In this document: piece by piece, positions 1-8,076 of the stretch
Layout of the letters: each line of letters starts with the position of its first letter
How positions within the stretch are numbered: position 1 is the stretch's first letter
From: CAZYZQ01 sp964652075
GTDB lineage: Bacteria; Bacillota; Clostridia; Oscillospirales; Oscillospiraceae
Assembly (NCBI GenBank): GCA_964652075.1
Contig: CAZYZQ010000013.1
Coordinates: 1-26,709, forward strand
DNA: 26,709 bases
Direction of reading: 5' to 3'
Notes under the pieces: model-generated
Database searches by the model: none
What the model was told of the DNA's origin: nothing
Seen by the model: the letters and a program-made list of their open reading frames with translations, nothing else
Made by a program: the position numbers and the translations under genes

Positions 1-34
1 TGAGTATATGTAAGCGTGGATTGTGGTGGTATCT

Positions 35-160
35 TTAACTATTGGAAACTCCGTTCTCCCATTTTGAGACCGTCTGCCGGACGACGTGCAGCTTGGCCGC
101 CAGTTCCTCCTGACTGAGGTTCTTCGCCTTTCTGGCTTTTCTGATGTTCTCACTGATCAT
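35..160 (-). pseudogene. XRE-family HTH regulator, truncated remnant
   Basis: Codes for only 41 residues. They match the start of Cro/CI-type helix-turn-helix repressors: an N-terminal helix (ISENIRKARKAKNLS), the turn (QEELAAKLHVV) and recognition helix (RQTVSKWENG). The family normally continues with a further two helices of about 20 residues; here the frame runs into SNS and a stop right after the recognition helix, so the DNA-binding fold is incomplete. The start at 160 is chosen because an AGGAGG site lies just upstream on the minus strand; the longer reading from 259 has no such site and no family similarity. It may be a breakpoint scar or a 3'-truncated gene. Function is probably lost. 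Confidence 0.6.
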
Positions 161-249
161 CGCGGCACCTCCTCCTGTTGACAGAATAGCAGAACGGCCT
201 CCGGCGGGCAAGCAACGAAACGTAACATCCGCGGCGCGCGATAAGAACC

Positions 250-279
250 GGCCGGGCAAACAGTCCTGTTTGTCCGGCC
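250..279 (-). terminator. Hairpin downstream of the GlmU-like gene
   Basis: Two 6-bp arms (GGCCGG/CCGGCC and CAAACA/TGTTTG) separated by one mismatch, with a GTCC loop on the plus strand. It starts 10 bases after the stop of the nucleotidyltransferase gene. The T-tract on the minus side is poor (GGTTCTTATC), so termination may be moderate or Rho-assisted. Confidence 0.5.
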
Positions 280-288
280 TTGTCTTTC

Positions 289-1029
289 TCAGCGCTGATT
301 CAGATAATATTCTGTTGTCTTCAGCTGCTCGGGCGTGTTGACGCCGATGATCTGCTCGCCGAGGGGCTGGGAGTAGATGCGGACGCGGTCGCCGTCCGAG
401 AGGAGGATGGCGGGCACGTCGGTCAGGTAGTACTCGTGCTGCGCGTTCGCGTTTTGCAGGCGGCCGAGCGCGCGCAGGAGCTTCTGCGCGTCGAAGGCAT
501 AGATGCCGACGTTCAGCTCGCGGATCTTTTTCTGTTCAGGCGTGCAGTCGCGGTCCTCGACGACACGCAGGAAGTCGCCGTTTTCCTGCCGCACAACGCG
601 GCCGTAGGGCAGGTCGAGGTCGGTCGTGCCGGCGAGGAGCGTACAGGCCGCGCCGGTGCGGGCGTGGTCGCGCAGCAGGGCTTCATAGGTCTCCTGTTTC
701 AGCAGCGGCATGTCGCCGTAGCAGACGAGCACCGTGCCGTCAAAGCCCTCGAGCAGCGGCGCGGCGCACTGCACCGCGTGGCCCGTGCCGAGCTGCGGCT
801 CCTGCAGGACGGCGGGGTAGCCGGGGAAGGCCGCCTCGACGGCGTCGTGCATATAGCCGGTGACGAGAATCGTGTCGGCGGGGGCAAGGAACGAGAGCGC
901 CTCCAATACATAGTGCAGAAGCGGCTTGCCGTTCGCCTCGCGCAGCACCTTGGGCAGGTGGTTTCTCTCCGACTGCATCCGCGTGCCCTTGCCTGCGGCA
1001 AGGACAACGGCTTTCCGGTTCATTTCCAT
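289..1029 (-). CDS. GlmU-type sugar-1-phosphate nucleotidyltransferase (single domain)
   Basis: About 246 residues with the nucleotidyltransferase fold of UDP-N-acetylglucosamine pyrophosphorylase. The signature LAAGKGTRM is at the N-terminus, followed by the PKVL motif, GTGHAV, the metal-binding VCYGDMPLL and a late NAQHEYYLTDV segment, all typical of the GlmU N-half. The expected reaction is UTP + sugar-1-phosphate to UDP-sugar + PPi in the cytoplasm, feeding peptidoglycan or wall polysaccharide. Full GlmU has about 450 residues; the left-handed beta-helix acetyltransferase half is absent here with no sign of a break, so this is a stand-alone pyrophosphorylase and the acetyltransferase step would need another protein. 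It overlaps or abuts the end of mnmA by a few bases, so the two are cotranscribed. The start is uncertain among 1038, 1029 and 1023; 1029 gives the best distance from AAAAGG. Sugar specificity is not visible. Confidence 0.85.
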   Translation of the reverse strand: MEMNRKAVVLAAGKGTRMQSERNHLPKVLREANGKPLLHYVLEALSFLAPADTILVTGYMHDAVEAAFPGYPAVLQEPQLGTGHAVQCAAPLLEGFDGTVLVCYGDMPLLKQETYEALLRDHARTGAACTLLAGTTDLDLPYGRVVRQENGDFLRVVEDRDCTPEQKKIRELNVGIYAFDAQKLLRALGRLQNANAQHEYYLTDVPAILLSDGDRVRIYSQPLGEQIIGVNTPEQLKTTEYYLNQR

Positions 1030-1030
1030 A

Positions 1031-2053
1031 TCAATCATCCTTTTCTTCTGTCAAAATCCCGCCGCCGAGCAGGCGGTCGCCGTCGTAGAAGACGGCGGAC
1101 TGGCCTGGGGTGACGGCGCGCTGTGGGGTGTCGAAGCGCAAAACGGCGCCTTGCGCCGTCCACTGCGCCGTGCAGGGTGCAGGGCGGGCGGAGTAGCGCA
1201 GCTTGACAAGCAGCTGCGGCACATCGGGCGGCGCGCCGTCCAAAAACGTTACGTCGCGGACAAGCGCCTCCGTGGAAAACAGGTCGTCGTTCGTGCCGAG
1301 ATAGACATCGCCGCCGCGCTTTTTGACGACATAGGCGCGCGCGCCGAAGCCGACGCCAAGCCCGCGCCGCTGGCCGATCGTATACGCCTCCGCGCCCCGG
1401 TGCGGCGCGAGCACGTTCCCGTCAAGACTGCGGAAGCTGCCCGGCGTGGGCGTCAGGCCGCTGCGCGTCAGGTAGGAAAAATAGTCGCCGTCCGGGATGA
1501 AGCAGATGTCCTGACTGTCGGCCTTCTCCGCGCTGGCAAGGCCATGGCGCGCGGCGACGGCGCGGCTTTCCTGCTTTGTCAGGCCGCCGAGCGGAAACAG
1601 GACGCGCGCAAGCTGCGGCTGCGTCAGCTGGTAGAGCATATAGGTCTGATCCTTCTTCTCATCCTGCGCGCGGTAAAGGGCAATCCGGCCGGAATCGGTG
1701 CAGACGCGGCGGGCGTAGTGGCCGGTGGCCATGCCGTCGTAGCCCAGCTCCCGCGCGGCGTCCAGAAATGCGCCGAATTTCAGCGCGCGGTTGCAGAAGA
1801 CGCAGGGGTTCGGCGTCAGGCCCGCCTGATAGGCCGCGCGGAACGGCGCGATGACCTCGCGCGCAAAGGCCGCGCGGAAGCCCAGCGGATAATAGGGAAT
1901 GCCAAGGGCGCGGCAGGTCTCCTCAGCGGTGTCGGACGCGCCATCGTGCAGTAGCATCGTCGCGCCCGCGACGGTATAGCCCTGCTCGCGCAGCAGGATT
2001 GCGGCGGCGGCGCTGTCTACGCCGCCGGACATGGCGACAAGCACCGAACGCAT
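1031..2053 (-). CDS. mnmA: tRNA-specific 2-thiouridylase MnmA
   Basis: A 340-residue ATP-pyrophosphatase enzyme that thiolates U34 of the tRNAs for Lys, Glu and Gln in the cytoplasm, taking sulfur from a persulfide relay. The PP-loop SGGVDS is at residues 9-14. The PNPCVFCN motif holds the first catalytic cysteine (about Cys87) and SQDICFIPDGDY holds the second. ATGHYARR and YTIGQRRGLGVGF are further MnmA hallmarks. Length is normal for the family. The start at 2053 is preferred over 2083 because GGAGG precedes it and because the likely promoter (-35 at 2112-2107, -10 at 2089-2084) would place the transcript start downstream of 2083. It is first gene of an operon with the nucleotidyltransferase. 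Confidence 0.95.
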   Translation of the reverse strand: MRSVLVAMSGGVDSAAAAILLREQGYTVAGATMLLHDGASDTAEETCRALGIPYYPLGFRAAFAREVIAPFRAAYQAGLTPNPCVFCNRALKFGAFLDAARELGYDGMATGHYARRVCTDSGRIALYRAQDEKKDQTYMLYQLTQPQLARVLFPLGGLTKQESRAVAARHGLASAEKADSQDICFIPDGDYFSYLTRSGLTPTPGSFRSLDGNVLAPHRGAEAYTIGQRRGLGVGFGARAYVVKKRGGDVYLGTNDDLFSTEALVRDVTFLDGAPPDVPQLLVKLRYSARPAPCTAQWTAQGAVLRFDTPQRAVTPGQSAVFYDGDRLLGGGILTEEKDD

Positions 2054-2083
2054 GGCGGCGCCTCCTTCCGGGTTCTTATCCAT

Positions 2084-2112
2084 AAGATAGCAGATTCAGG
2101 GGGAAAATGCAA
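2084..2112 (-). promoter_or_regulatory. Putative sigma-A promoter of mnmA
   Basis: On the minus strand TTGCAT (2112-2107) and TATCTT (2089-2084) are 17 bases apart, and TGC directly precedes the -10 (extended -10). The predicted transcript starts near 2077, giving a short leader ahead of the 2053 start codon. Found by eye. Confidence 0.6.
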
Positions 2113-2136
2113 TCGTTTCCCGGGAAAAGCTCGGAC

Positions 2137-2165
2137 TTGCTGTCCGGTCGAAAATATGGTATAGT
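2137..2165 (+). promoter_or_regulatory. Putative sigma-A promoter of the GtrA/LURP operon
   Basis: TTGCTG (2137-2142), a 17-base spacer and TATAGT (2160-2165). It is divergent from the mnmA promoter and ends about 57 bases before the GtrA start codon. The -35 matches only 3 of 6 consensus bases; the -10 is good. Confidence 0.5.
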
Positions 2166-2221
2166 ATCCAAAACCAGAAATACCCTGAGCCCATCGGGCT
2201 GTGCGGAGAGGAGGGCGCGCG

Positions 2222-2665
2222 ATGAATCGGATCCGGATGCATTATCAGCTCCACGCGGAGTTCTGGAATTACTGCATCGTCGGCGTCTCGGCCACCATCC
2301 TCACGCTTGGCATCTATTTTACGCTGGTTCACACCGTGCTCTCCCCAATGATTCCGCTGGAAATGCAGCTGGCGAACATCATCAGCTGGTTTCTCGGCGT
2401 GCTGGTGAGCTATCTGGCGAACAGGACGTTTGTCTTTCACAGCAAAAATCCGCATATCCTGCGCGAGGCGGGCGGCTTTTTCTTCTCGCGGATCGTGGCG
2501 CTTTTGATGGATATGGCGGTCATGTTCCTGATGGTCACGAAGCTGCGCTGCATGGACGAGGCCGCAAAGGCCGTGTCGACGGTGGTGCAGACCGTCTCGA
2601 ACTACTTCTTCAGCAAATTCCTGGTGTTCCAGGAAAAACAGCGAAAGCGGAGGGACGACGCATGA
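2222..2665 (+). CDS. GtrA-family membrane protein
   Basis: A 147-residue integral membrane protein with about four hydrophobic segments (near residues 15-35, 43-65, 80-105 and 108-128) and the family pattern FxxVGxxxTxxxxxxYxxL near the N-terminus (here FWNYCIVGVSATILTLGIYF), plus the conserved NRTFVF segment after the second helix. GtrA proteins are thought to move or flip undecaprenyl-linked sugars for surface glycan modification. The start at 2222 is taken over the GTG at 2201 because AGAGGAGG lies at 2207-2214. Its stop overlaps the start of the next gene in ATGA, so the pair is translationally coupled. Substrate unknown. Confidence 0.85.
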   Translation: MNRIRMHYQLHAEFWNYCIVGVSATILTLGIYFTLVHTVLSPMIPLEMQLANIISWFLGVLVSYLANRTFVFHSKNPHILREAGGFFFSRIVALLMDMAVMFLMVTKLRCMDEAAKAVSTVVQTVSNYFFSKFLVFQEKQRKRRDDA

Positions 2666-3129
2666 AGCTTCTGTTCAAGCAGCGCATGTTCTCCTGGTTC
2701 GACAGCTACGATATCTACTACGAGGACGGGTCGGTCGCCTACACGGTCAAGGGCCAGCTCAGCTGGGGGCACAAGCTCGTGATCTACGACGCGCAGGGCC
2801 GGGAGCTCGGCATGGTGCGCGAGGTGGTGCTGGCCATGCTGCCGCGCTTCGAGCTGGCCGTCCATGGGCAGGTCATCGGGCAGATCCGCAAGGAGTTCAG
2901 CCTGCTGCGGCCGAAGTTCAACATTGATATGAACAGCTGGCACGTCGAGGGCAACCTCCTCGAGTGGGACTATCAGGTGCTCACGCCCACGGGCGCGGTG
3001 GCCGCGACGGTGTCGAAGGAGCTGCTGCACTGGACGGACACATATCTGATCGACGTGGCCGTGCCGTCGGACGCGCTGTACTGCCTGATGCTCGTGCTGG
3101 CCATCGACGCGGAGAAGTGCAGCCGGTAA
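2662..3129 (+). CDS. LURP-one-related / tubby-C-like protein
   Basis: A 155-residue soluble protein resembling the LURP-one-related (DUF567) family, a 12-stranded beta barrel of the tubby-C type. Clues are the N-terminal KQRMFSWFDSYDIYYEDG, the G-rich strand turns (VYDAQGRELG type), RKEFSLLRPKFNIDM and the late TDTYLIDV, followed by a hydrophobic C-terminal helix (ALYCLMLVLAIDAEKC). The molecular role is not known in bacteria; membrane or phospholipid association is a guess from the fold. It is translationally coupled to the upstream GtrA gene, with GGAGGG at 2649-2654 as its ribosome site, which suggests a shared envelope task. A hairpin terminator follows 42 bases after the stop. Confidence 0.75.
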   Translation: MKLLFKQRMFSWFDSYDIYYEDGSVAYTVKGQLSWGHKLVIYDAQGRELGMVREVVLAMLPRFELAVHGQVIGQIRKEFSLLRPKFNIDMNSWHVEGNLLEWDYQVLTPTGAVAATVSKELLHWTDTYLIDVAVPSDALYCLMLVLAIDAEKCSR

Positions 3130-3171
3130 GCGTATTCACCTGCGCTCTGAAGGCGCTGTAGTTTCAAAGGG

Positions 3172-3199
3172 AACGGCGTGACTTCGGTCACGCCGTTTT
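3172..3199 (+). terminator. Intrinsic terminator after the GtrA/LURP operon
   Basis: A perfect 11-bp stem (AACGGCGTGAC with GTCACGCCGTT) closed by a stable TTCG tetraloop and followed by TT. The T-run is short, so some readthrough into the UvrA-like gene 30 bases downstream is possible; no separate promoter is obvious between them. Confidence 0.7.
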
Positions 3200-3227
3200 G
3201 TGGTAAGTGATGGAGGAATCGGATTTC

Positions 3228-5735
3228 ATGGAAAACGGAATGCAGGCCGCACCGGACAGGATCCAGATCCGGGGCGGACGGGTTCACAACCTGAAAAATA
3301 TTGACGTGGACGTGCCGCTGCACAAAATTGTGGGCATCGCGGGCGTCTCCGGCTCGGGCAAGTCCTCGCTGGCGCTGGGCATTTTATACGCGGAAGGCTC
3401 CCGGCGGTACCTCGAATCCCTCTCCACCTATACCCGCCGCCGCATGACGCAGGCGGAACGGGCGCAGGTGGACGAGGTGCTGTACGTCCCGGCCGCGCTG
3501 GCGCTGCGGCAGCGCCCCGGCGTGCCGGGCATCCGCAGCACCTTCGGCACCGGCACGGAGCTGTTAAACAGTCTGCGGCTGATGTTCTCGCGGCTTTCGA
3601 GCCACCGCTGCCCGAACGGGCACTATGTGGAGCCGTCCCTGCATGTGGCGGCGGGGCTGGAGCTCACCTGCCCGGTGTGCGGCGCGCGGTTCTTTGCGCC
3701 CAGCGCGGAGGAGCTGGCCTTCAACTCGCAGGGCGCCTGCCGGCGGTGCGACGGCACCGGCATTGTCCGCACTGTGGACGAATCGACGCTGGTGCCGGAC
3801 GATTCTCTGTCCATCGACGAGGGGGCCGTGGCGCCGTGGCAGACGCTGATGTGGTCGCTGATGAAGGACATTGCCCGGGAGATGGGCGTGCGCACCGACG
3901 TGCCCTTCCGGGAGCTGACGGAAAAAGAGAAGGAGATCGTGTTCCACGGCCCGGCGGTGAAGAAAAACATCATCTACCAGAACAAGACCAGCGGCGCAGC
4001 GGGGGATATGGATTTCACCTACTTCAACGCCACCTACACGGTGGAAAACGCGCTTACCAAGGTCAAGGACGAAAAGGGCATGAAGCGCGTGGAGAAGTTC
4101 CTGCGGCAGGAGACCTGCCCGGACTGCGGCGGCACGCGGCTCAGTGAGGCCGCCCGCGCGCCGAAGCTGCGGGGGCTCACGCTGGCGGAGGCCTGTACGA
4201 TGCCCCTCTCTGATCTGATTGTCTGGGTGGACGGCGTCCCGGATTCGCTGCCTGAAAAAATGCGCCCCATGGCGCAGAGCATCTGTGAATCCTTTCAGAC
4301 GGCAGCGAAGCGGCTGATGGAGCTGGGCCTCTCCTACCTGACGCTGGACCGGGCGGCATCAACCCTCTCCACCGGCGAGCGGCAGCGGATGCAGCTGGCC
4401 CGGGCCGTGCGCAACCGCACAACCGGCGTGCTGTACGTGCTGGACGAACCGTCGATCGGACTGCACCCCTCGAACATGGAGGGGCTGACCGGCGTGATGC
4501 GGGATCTGCTGGCCGACGGCAACACGGTGGTGCTGGTCGATCACGACACGAATGTGCTGAAGGAGGCCGATTGGCTCATCGAGATGGGGCCGGAGGCCGG
4601 CGCCGGCGGCGGGACGATCCTGGCGCAGGGGCCGACCGGCGCGGTGGCAAATGACCCCGCCTCCCGCATCGGCGGGTTTCTGACCGGCAAAACGGTGATC
4701 GATGTGGGCGCCCATGTCCCGGCGGCGCAGATGTTTGACCTTGGAACCATCCATCTCTCCACCTCTGAGATTCACACAGTCAAACCGCTGGAGGTGGACT
4801 TCCCCAAGGGGCGGCTGATCGCCGTCACCGGCGTGTCCGGCTCCGGCAAGACGACCATGGTTCTGGAGAGCCTGATTCCCGCTCTGGAGGCGGCAATCAG
4901 GGGCGGCAGGCTGCCCGCGCATGTCAAGGACGTCCGCGCCGGGGGCATTTCTCAGGTCAAGCTGATCGACGCGACGCCGATCGGCATCAATGTGCGCTCC
5001 ACGGTGGCGACCTATGCCGACGTGCATGACGAGCTGCGCAAGGCGTTCGCCCGCACGCCGGATGCGAAAGCGCGGGGATATAAGGCCGGGGACTTCTCCT
5101 ACAACACAGGCGCGCTCCGCTGCCCCACCTGCGACGGCACCGGGATCATCAGTCTGGACGTGCAGTTTTTGCCGGATGTGGACATCCCGTGCCCGGACTG
5201 CGGCGGCTCCCGCTACGGCAAGGAGGCCGGCCTGATCCGCCGGGTTCCCAAAAAAGGCGGGCGGGCGAACACACTGCCCGAGCTGATGGACATGAGCGTC
5301 AGCGAAGCGCTCTCCGCCTGTGCGGATCTGCCGCTTGTTGCGCGGCGGCTGCAGGTATTGCAGGATCTGGGGCTGGGCTACCTGACGCTGGGAGAGGAAA
5401 CGCCCAGCCTCTCCGGCGGCGAGGCGCAGCGGCTGAAGCTGGCCAGCGAGATGGGCCGGGGGCAGTCGGATTCGGTCTTTGTCTTTGACGAGCCGACCAT
5501 CGGGCTGCACCCGCTGGATGTTGCGACCCTTCTGGGCGTCTTCCAGCGGCTGATTGAAAACGGCGCGACTGTGATCGTGATCGAGCACGATCTGGACGTG
5601 ATCCGGAACGCGGACTTTGTGATCGACATGGGGCCGGGCGGCGGCGCGCAGGGCGGGCGGATTGTCGCCACAGGCACGCCGCGGCAGATCAGCCGGAACC
5701 CGGCCAGTATCACGGGGACGTATCTGAAGCTGTGA
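3228..5735 (+). CDS. UvrA paralogue (UvrA2/DrrC type) lacking the UvrB-binding domain
   Basis: An 835-residue tandem ABC ATPase of the excinuclease A family. The first Walker A is GVSGSGKSS (residues 39-47), the first signature is TLSTGERQRMQLARA with Walker B VLYVLDEPSIGLHP. The second half has GVSGSGKTT, the signature SLSGGEAQRLKLA and Walker B VFVFDEPTIGLHP. CxxC pairs of the zinc modules are visible (CPVCG, CRRCDGTG, CPDCGG, CPTCDGTG, CPDCGG). Canonical UvrA is about 940 residues; here only about 25 residues separate CPNGHYVE from CPVCGARF, where the UvrB-binding insertion should be. Such UvrA2-like proteins are linked to drug or DNA-adduct tolerance and do not replace UvrA in UvrABC repair. 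The start at 3228 uses GGAGG at 3212-3216. A PcrA-like helicase follows after 15 bases. The true substrate is unknown. Confidence 0.9.
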   Translation: MENGMQAAPDRIQIRGGRVHNLKNIDVDVPLHKIVGIAGVSGSGKSSLALGILYAEGSRRYLESLSTYTRRRMTQAERAQVDEVLYVPAALALRQRPGVPGIRSTFGTGTELLNSLRLMFSRLSSHRCPNGHYVEPSLHVAAGLELTCPVCGARFFAPSAEELAFNSQGACRRCDGTGIVRTVDESTLVPDDSLSIDEGAVAPWQTLMWSLMKDIAREMGVRTDVPFRELTEKEKEIVFHGPAVKKNIIYQNKTSGAAGDMDFTYFNATYTVENALTKVKDEKGMKRVEKFLRQETCPDCGGTRLSEAARAPKLRGLTLAEACTMPLSDLIVWVDGVPDSLPEKMRPMAQSICESFQTAAKRLMELGLSYLTLDRAASTLSTGERQRMQLARAVRNRTTGVLYVLDEPSIGLHPSNMEGLTGVMRDLLADGNTVVLVDHDTNVLKEADWLIEMGPEAGAGGGTILAQGPTGAVANDPASRIGGFLTGKTVIDVGAHVPAAQMFDLGTIHLSTSEIHTVKPLEVDFPKGRLIAVTGVSGSGKTTMVLESLIPALEAAIRGGRLPAHVKDVRAGGISQVKLIDATPIGINVRSTVATYADVHDELRKAFARTPDAKARGYKAGDFSYNTGALRCPTCDGTGIISLDVQFLPDVDIPCPDCGGSRYGKEAGLIRRVPKKGGRANTLPELMDMSVSEALSACADLPLVARRLQVLQDLGLGYLTLGEETPSLSGGEAQRLKLASEMGRGQSDSVFVFDEPTIGLHPLDVATLLGVFQRLIENGATVIVIEHDLDVIRNADFVIDMGPGGGAQGGRIVATGTPRQISRNPASITGTYLKL

Positions 5736-5750
5736 CAGGACGGTGAGAAT

Positions 5751-7895
5751 ATGGAGCAAACATTAAACGCGGAGCAGCTGCAGGCCGTCACCTCCACGGA
5801 GGGCTTTGTGCGCGTGATCGCGGGGGCCGGCTCCGGCAAGACCCGCGCGCTGACGCACCGCTACGCCTTTTTGGTGAACGAGCTTGGCATCCTGCCGGAA
5901 AATATTCTGTGCGTCACCTTTACCAACAAGGCGGCGAACGAGATGCGCCAGCGCATCCACAATCTGATCGGTGATCAGGACACCGGCTATATCAACACGT
6001 TCCACGGCTTCTGTGTGTCGGTGCTGCAGGAGGACAGCTACGCCGTGCAGTACCCCAAGAGCTTTCTGGTGCTGGACAACAGCGATATTGACGCGATGCT
6101 GGCGGTTGTCTACGAGGAGCGCGGGCTGACGCTGCGCGACCGCACCTTTGCCGACGCGCGGGACATGATCGAGATTCAAAAGCTCTTCAAAAAGCCGACG
6201 TACTATCTCGATCTGATCGGCCTGTCTCTGGACGCGCTGCTGGAAAAATACCGCGCGGCGACGCAGGCCGACGATATCATCTTCTACGGGTATCTCTATC
6301 AGGAGAAGAAGTGCTTCGGTCTGGACTACAACGACCTCATCAAATTTACGCTGTATCTCTTCTCCCAGAACGAGCAGATCCGTCTGAAATGGCAAAAGCG
6401 CTTGGAGTACATCATGATCGATGAATTTCAGGACATCGACGGCCTGCAATACGAGCTGATGGAGGCGCTGTGCGGCTACCATAAGAACCTGTTCATCGTG
6501 GGCGACCCGGATCAGACGATTTACACCTGGCGCGGGGCGAATGTGAAATATCTTCTGGAGTTTGACCGGCACTTCCCCGACGTTGAAACCATCATGATGC
6601 TGCAAAACTACCGCTCCACGCCCCAGATTCTGGCCGCGGCAAACGCCCTGATCGACAAAAACCAGCACCGCGTCAAAAAGGCGCTTTCCCCCGTCCTGCC
6701 GGACGGCGCGCCGGTTCTCTTCCACTTCGCCAGAAGCGCGGAGGCGGAGGCGGCGTGGATCATTTCGCAGATCAGGGCGCTGCACGCGCGCGGCGCCAAC
6801 TACCGCGACATGACGGTTCTCTACCGCGCACACTATGTCACAAGGCCGGTGGAGGAGGCGCTTCTTCGCGAGAAGCTGCCCTACCGCATCTACAGCGGCG
6901 TCCCGTTTTTCGGCCGGGCGGAGATCAAGGACGCGCTCTGCTACCTGCGCATGCTCGTCTGTCAGGACGACCTCTCGTTCCGACGGATTGTCAACACGCC
7001 GAAGCGGAATATCGGCCGGCGGCGGATGACGTTTTTGGAGGAATACGCCGCCGGGCACGGGTGTACGCTCTATCACGCGCTGAAGCAGACGCTGGATCAC
7101 GAGATTTTCAAGGGCACGAAGGCGGCGTCCTTTATCCGTCTGATTGAGGACTTCTCCGCGGGGTATGAAAACCGCCAGGCCTCCGACCTGCTCGCCGCGA
7201 TTCTGAACGAGAGCGGCTACGAGACGATGCTCCGCACGGAGGGCAGTCAGGAGCGGCTGGACAATCTGGCGGAGCTGAAGCAGTCGATCCGCGAATATGA
7301 AACGACCTGCGGGGAGGAGGCGACCGCCGCGCACTATCTGGCGCACGTCGCGCTCTTCACGAACAGCGACGCGGACGACGCTTCGGACAAAATCCGGCTC
7401 ATGACGGTTCACGCCGCAAAGGGCTTGGAGTTTCCCAACGTCTTTCTGTGCGGCATGAGCGAGGGGATCTTCCCCTCCCGCAGGACAAGGGATCTCGCCG
7501 GCATGGAGGAGGAGCGGCGGCTGGCCTTTGTGGCGATGACCCGCGCGCAGGAGCGGCTGTATCTCTCCTGCGCGGAGGGAAGAAGCCTCGACGGCGCGCC
7601 GCGCTATCCGTCCCGCTTTGTGCTGGATATTGACGAAAACCTGCTGGAGGGCACGGAAACGCTCGGCGAGGGGCTGATCGAGGAGGCCAGAAGCTATATC
7701 CGGTACAGTGAAAAATATCTTCCGGAAAATCTGGAGCGCGAGCTGCTCCCCGCGGGCGCGCGGGTACAGCACGAGATTCTCGGCGCGGGAACGATTCTGG
7801 ACGTGAACCCCGAAAAGGGCGCCTATCTCGTGCAGTTCGACAGGCTCACGACGCCGCGCTCCATCTCAATCCGGGCAAAGCTCTCCGCGCTGTGA
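5751..7895 (+). CDS. UvrD/PcrA-family superfamily 1 DNA helicase
   Basis: A 714-residue ATP-dependent 3'-5' DNA helicase. The Q motif LNAEQLQAV is at residues 5-13 and Walker A GAGSGKT at 25-31. Motif II reads IDEFQD, motif III VGDPDQTIYTWRGA, motif IV LQNYRST, motif V MTVHAAKGLEFPNVFL and motif VI FVAMTRAQERL. The C-terminus (AGARVQHEILGAGTILDV) resembles the tudor-like tail of PcrA that contacts partner proteins. Length is normal for PcrA/UvrD. It lies 15 bases after the UvrA-like gene and should share its transcript. It could be the housekeeping PcrA or a specialised paralogue; the window cannot tell. Confidence 0.93.
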   Translation: MEQTLNAEQLQAVTSTEGFVRVIAGAGSGKTRALTHRYAFLVNELGILPENILCVTFTNKAANEMRQRIHNLIGDQDTGYINTFHGFCVSVLQEDSYAVQYPKSFLVLDNSDIDAMLAVVYEERGLTLRDRTFADARDMIEIQKLFKKPTYYLDLIGLSLDALLEKYRAATQADDIIFYGYLYQEKKCFGLDYNDLIKFTLYLFSQNEQIRLKWQKRLEYIMIDEFQDIDGLQYELMEALCGYHKNLFIVGDPDQTIYTWRGANVKYLLEFDRHFPDVETIMMLQNYRSTPQILAAANALIDKNQHRVKKALSPVLPDGAPVLFHFARSAEAEAAWIISQIRALHARGANYRDMTVLYRAHYVTRPVEEALLREKLPYRIYSGVPFFGRAEIKDALCYLRMLVCQDDLSFRRIVNTPKRNIGRRRMTFLEEYAAGHGCTLYHALKQTLDHEIFKGTKAASFIRLIEDFSAGYENRQASDLLAAILNESGYETMLRTEGSQERLDNLAELKQSIREYETTCGEEATAAHYLAHVALFTNSDADDASDKIRLMTVHAAKGLEFPNVFLCGMSEGIFPSRRTRDLAGMEEERRLAFVAMTRAQERLYLSCAEGRSLDGAPRYPSRFVLDIDENLLEGTETLGEGLIEEARSYIRYSEKYLPENLERELLPAGARVQHEILGAGTILDVNPEKGAYLVQFDRLTTPRSISIRAKLSAL

Positions 7896-7961
7896 CGGGC
7901 GGCGGGGAGACACAAATGCTAGAAATTTCCGGCATGCTCATCCCACGTCAAATATAAGCGC

Positions 7962-7990
7962 ACATGGGGTAACGCCCATGTCTGTTTATT
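7962..7990 (+). terminator. Probable terminator of the UvrA2-helicase operon
   Basis: A 7-bp stem ACATGGG/CCCATGT (7962-7968 and 7975-7981) with a 6-base loop, followed by CTGTTTATTT. It lies 66 bases after the helicase stop. The T-run is interrupted, so confidence is moderate; the much stronger hairpin at 8034-8076 backs it up. Confidence 0.45.
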
Positions 7991-8033
7991 TAAGAAATTA
8001 CATTTTCTCACGAAAAACACGGTTTAAGAAAAC

Positions 8034-8076
8034 AAAAAGTGGGCGGATAGAGCTATACTCTACCCGCCCACTTTTT
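8034..8076. terminator. Strong bidirectional intrinsic terminator
   Basis: A 13-bp perfect stem (AAAAAGTGGGCGG with CCGCCCACTTTTT), one mismatch, then five more pairs (TAGAG/CTCTA) and a 5-base loop. The outer A5/T5 arms supply a T-tract in both directions. It separates the GC-rich repair operon from the AT-rich island. Confidence 0.85.

Noticed and set aside
2081..2083. Upstream ATG start for mnmA
   Set aside because: It overlaps the predicted promoter start region and has no ribosome site, whereas 2053 has GGAGG and the motif-bearing N-terminus.
4359..7772. Very long minus-strand open frames opposite the UvrA-like and helicase genes
   Set aside because: They are mirror frames of GC-rich codons, have no ribosome site or family motif, and lie opposite genes with all catalytic motifs.
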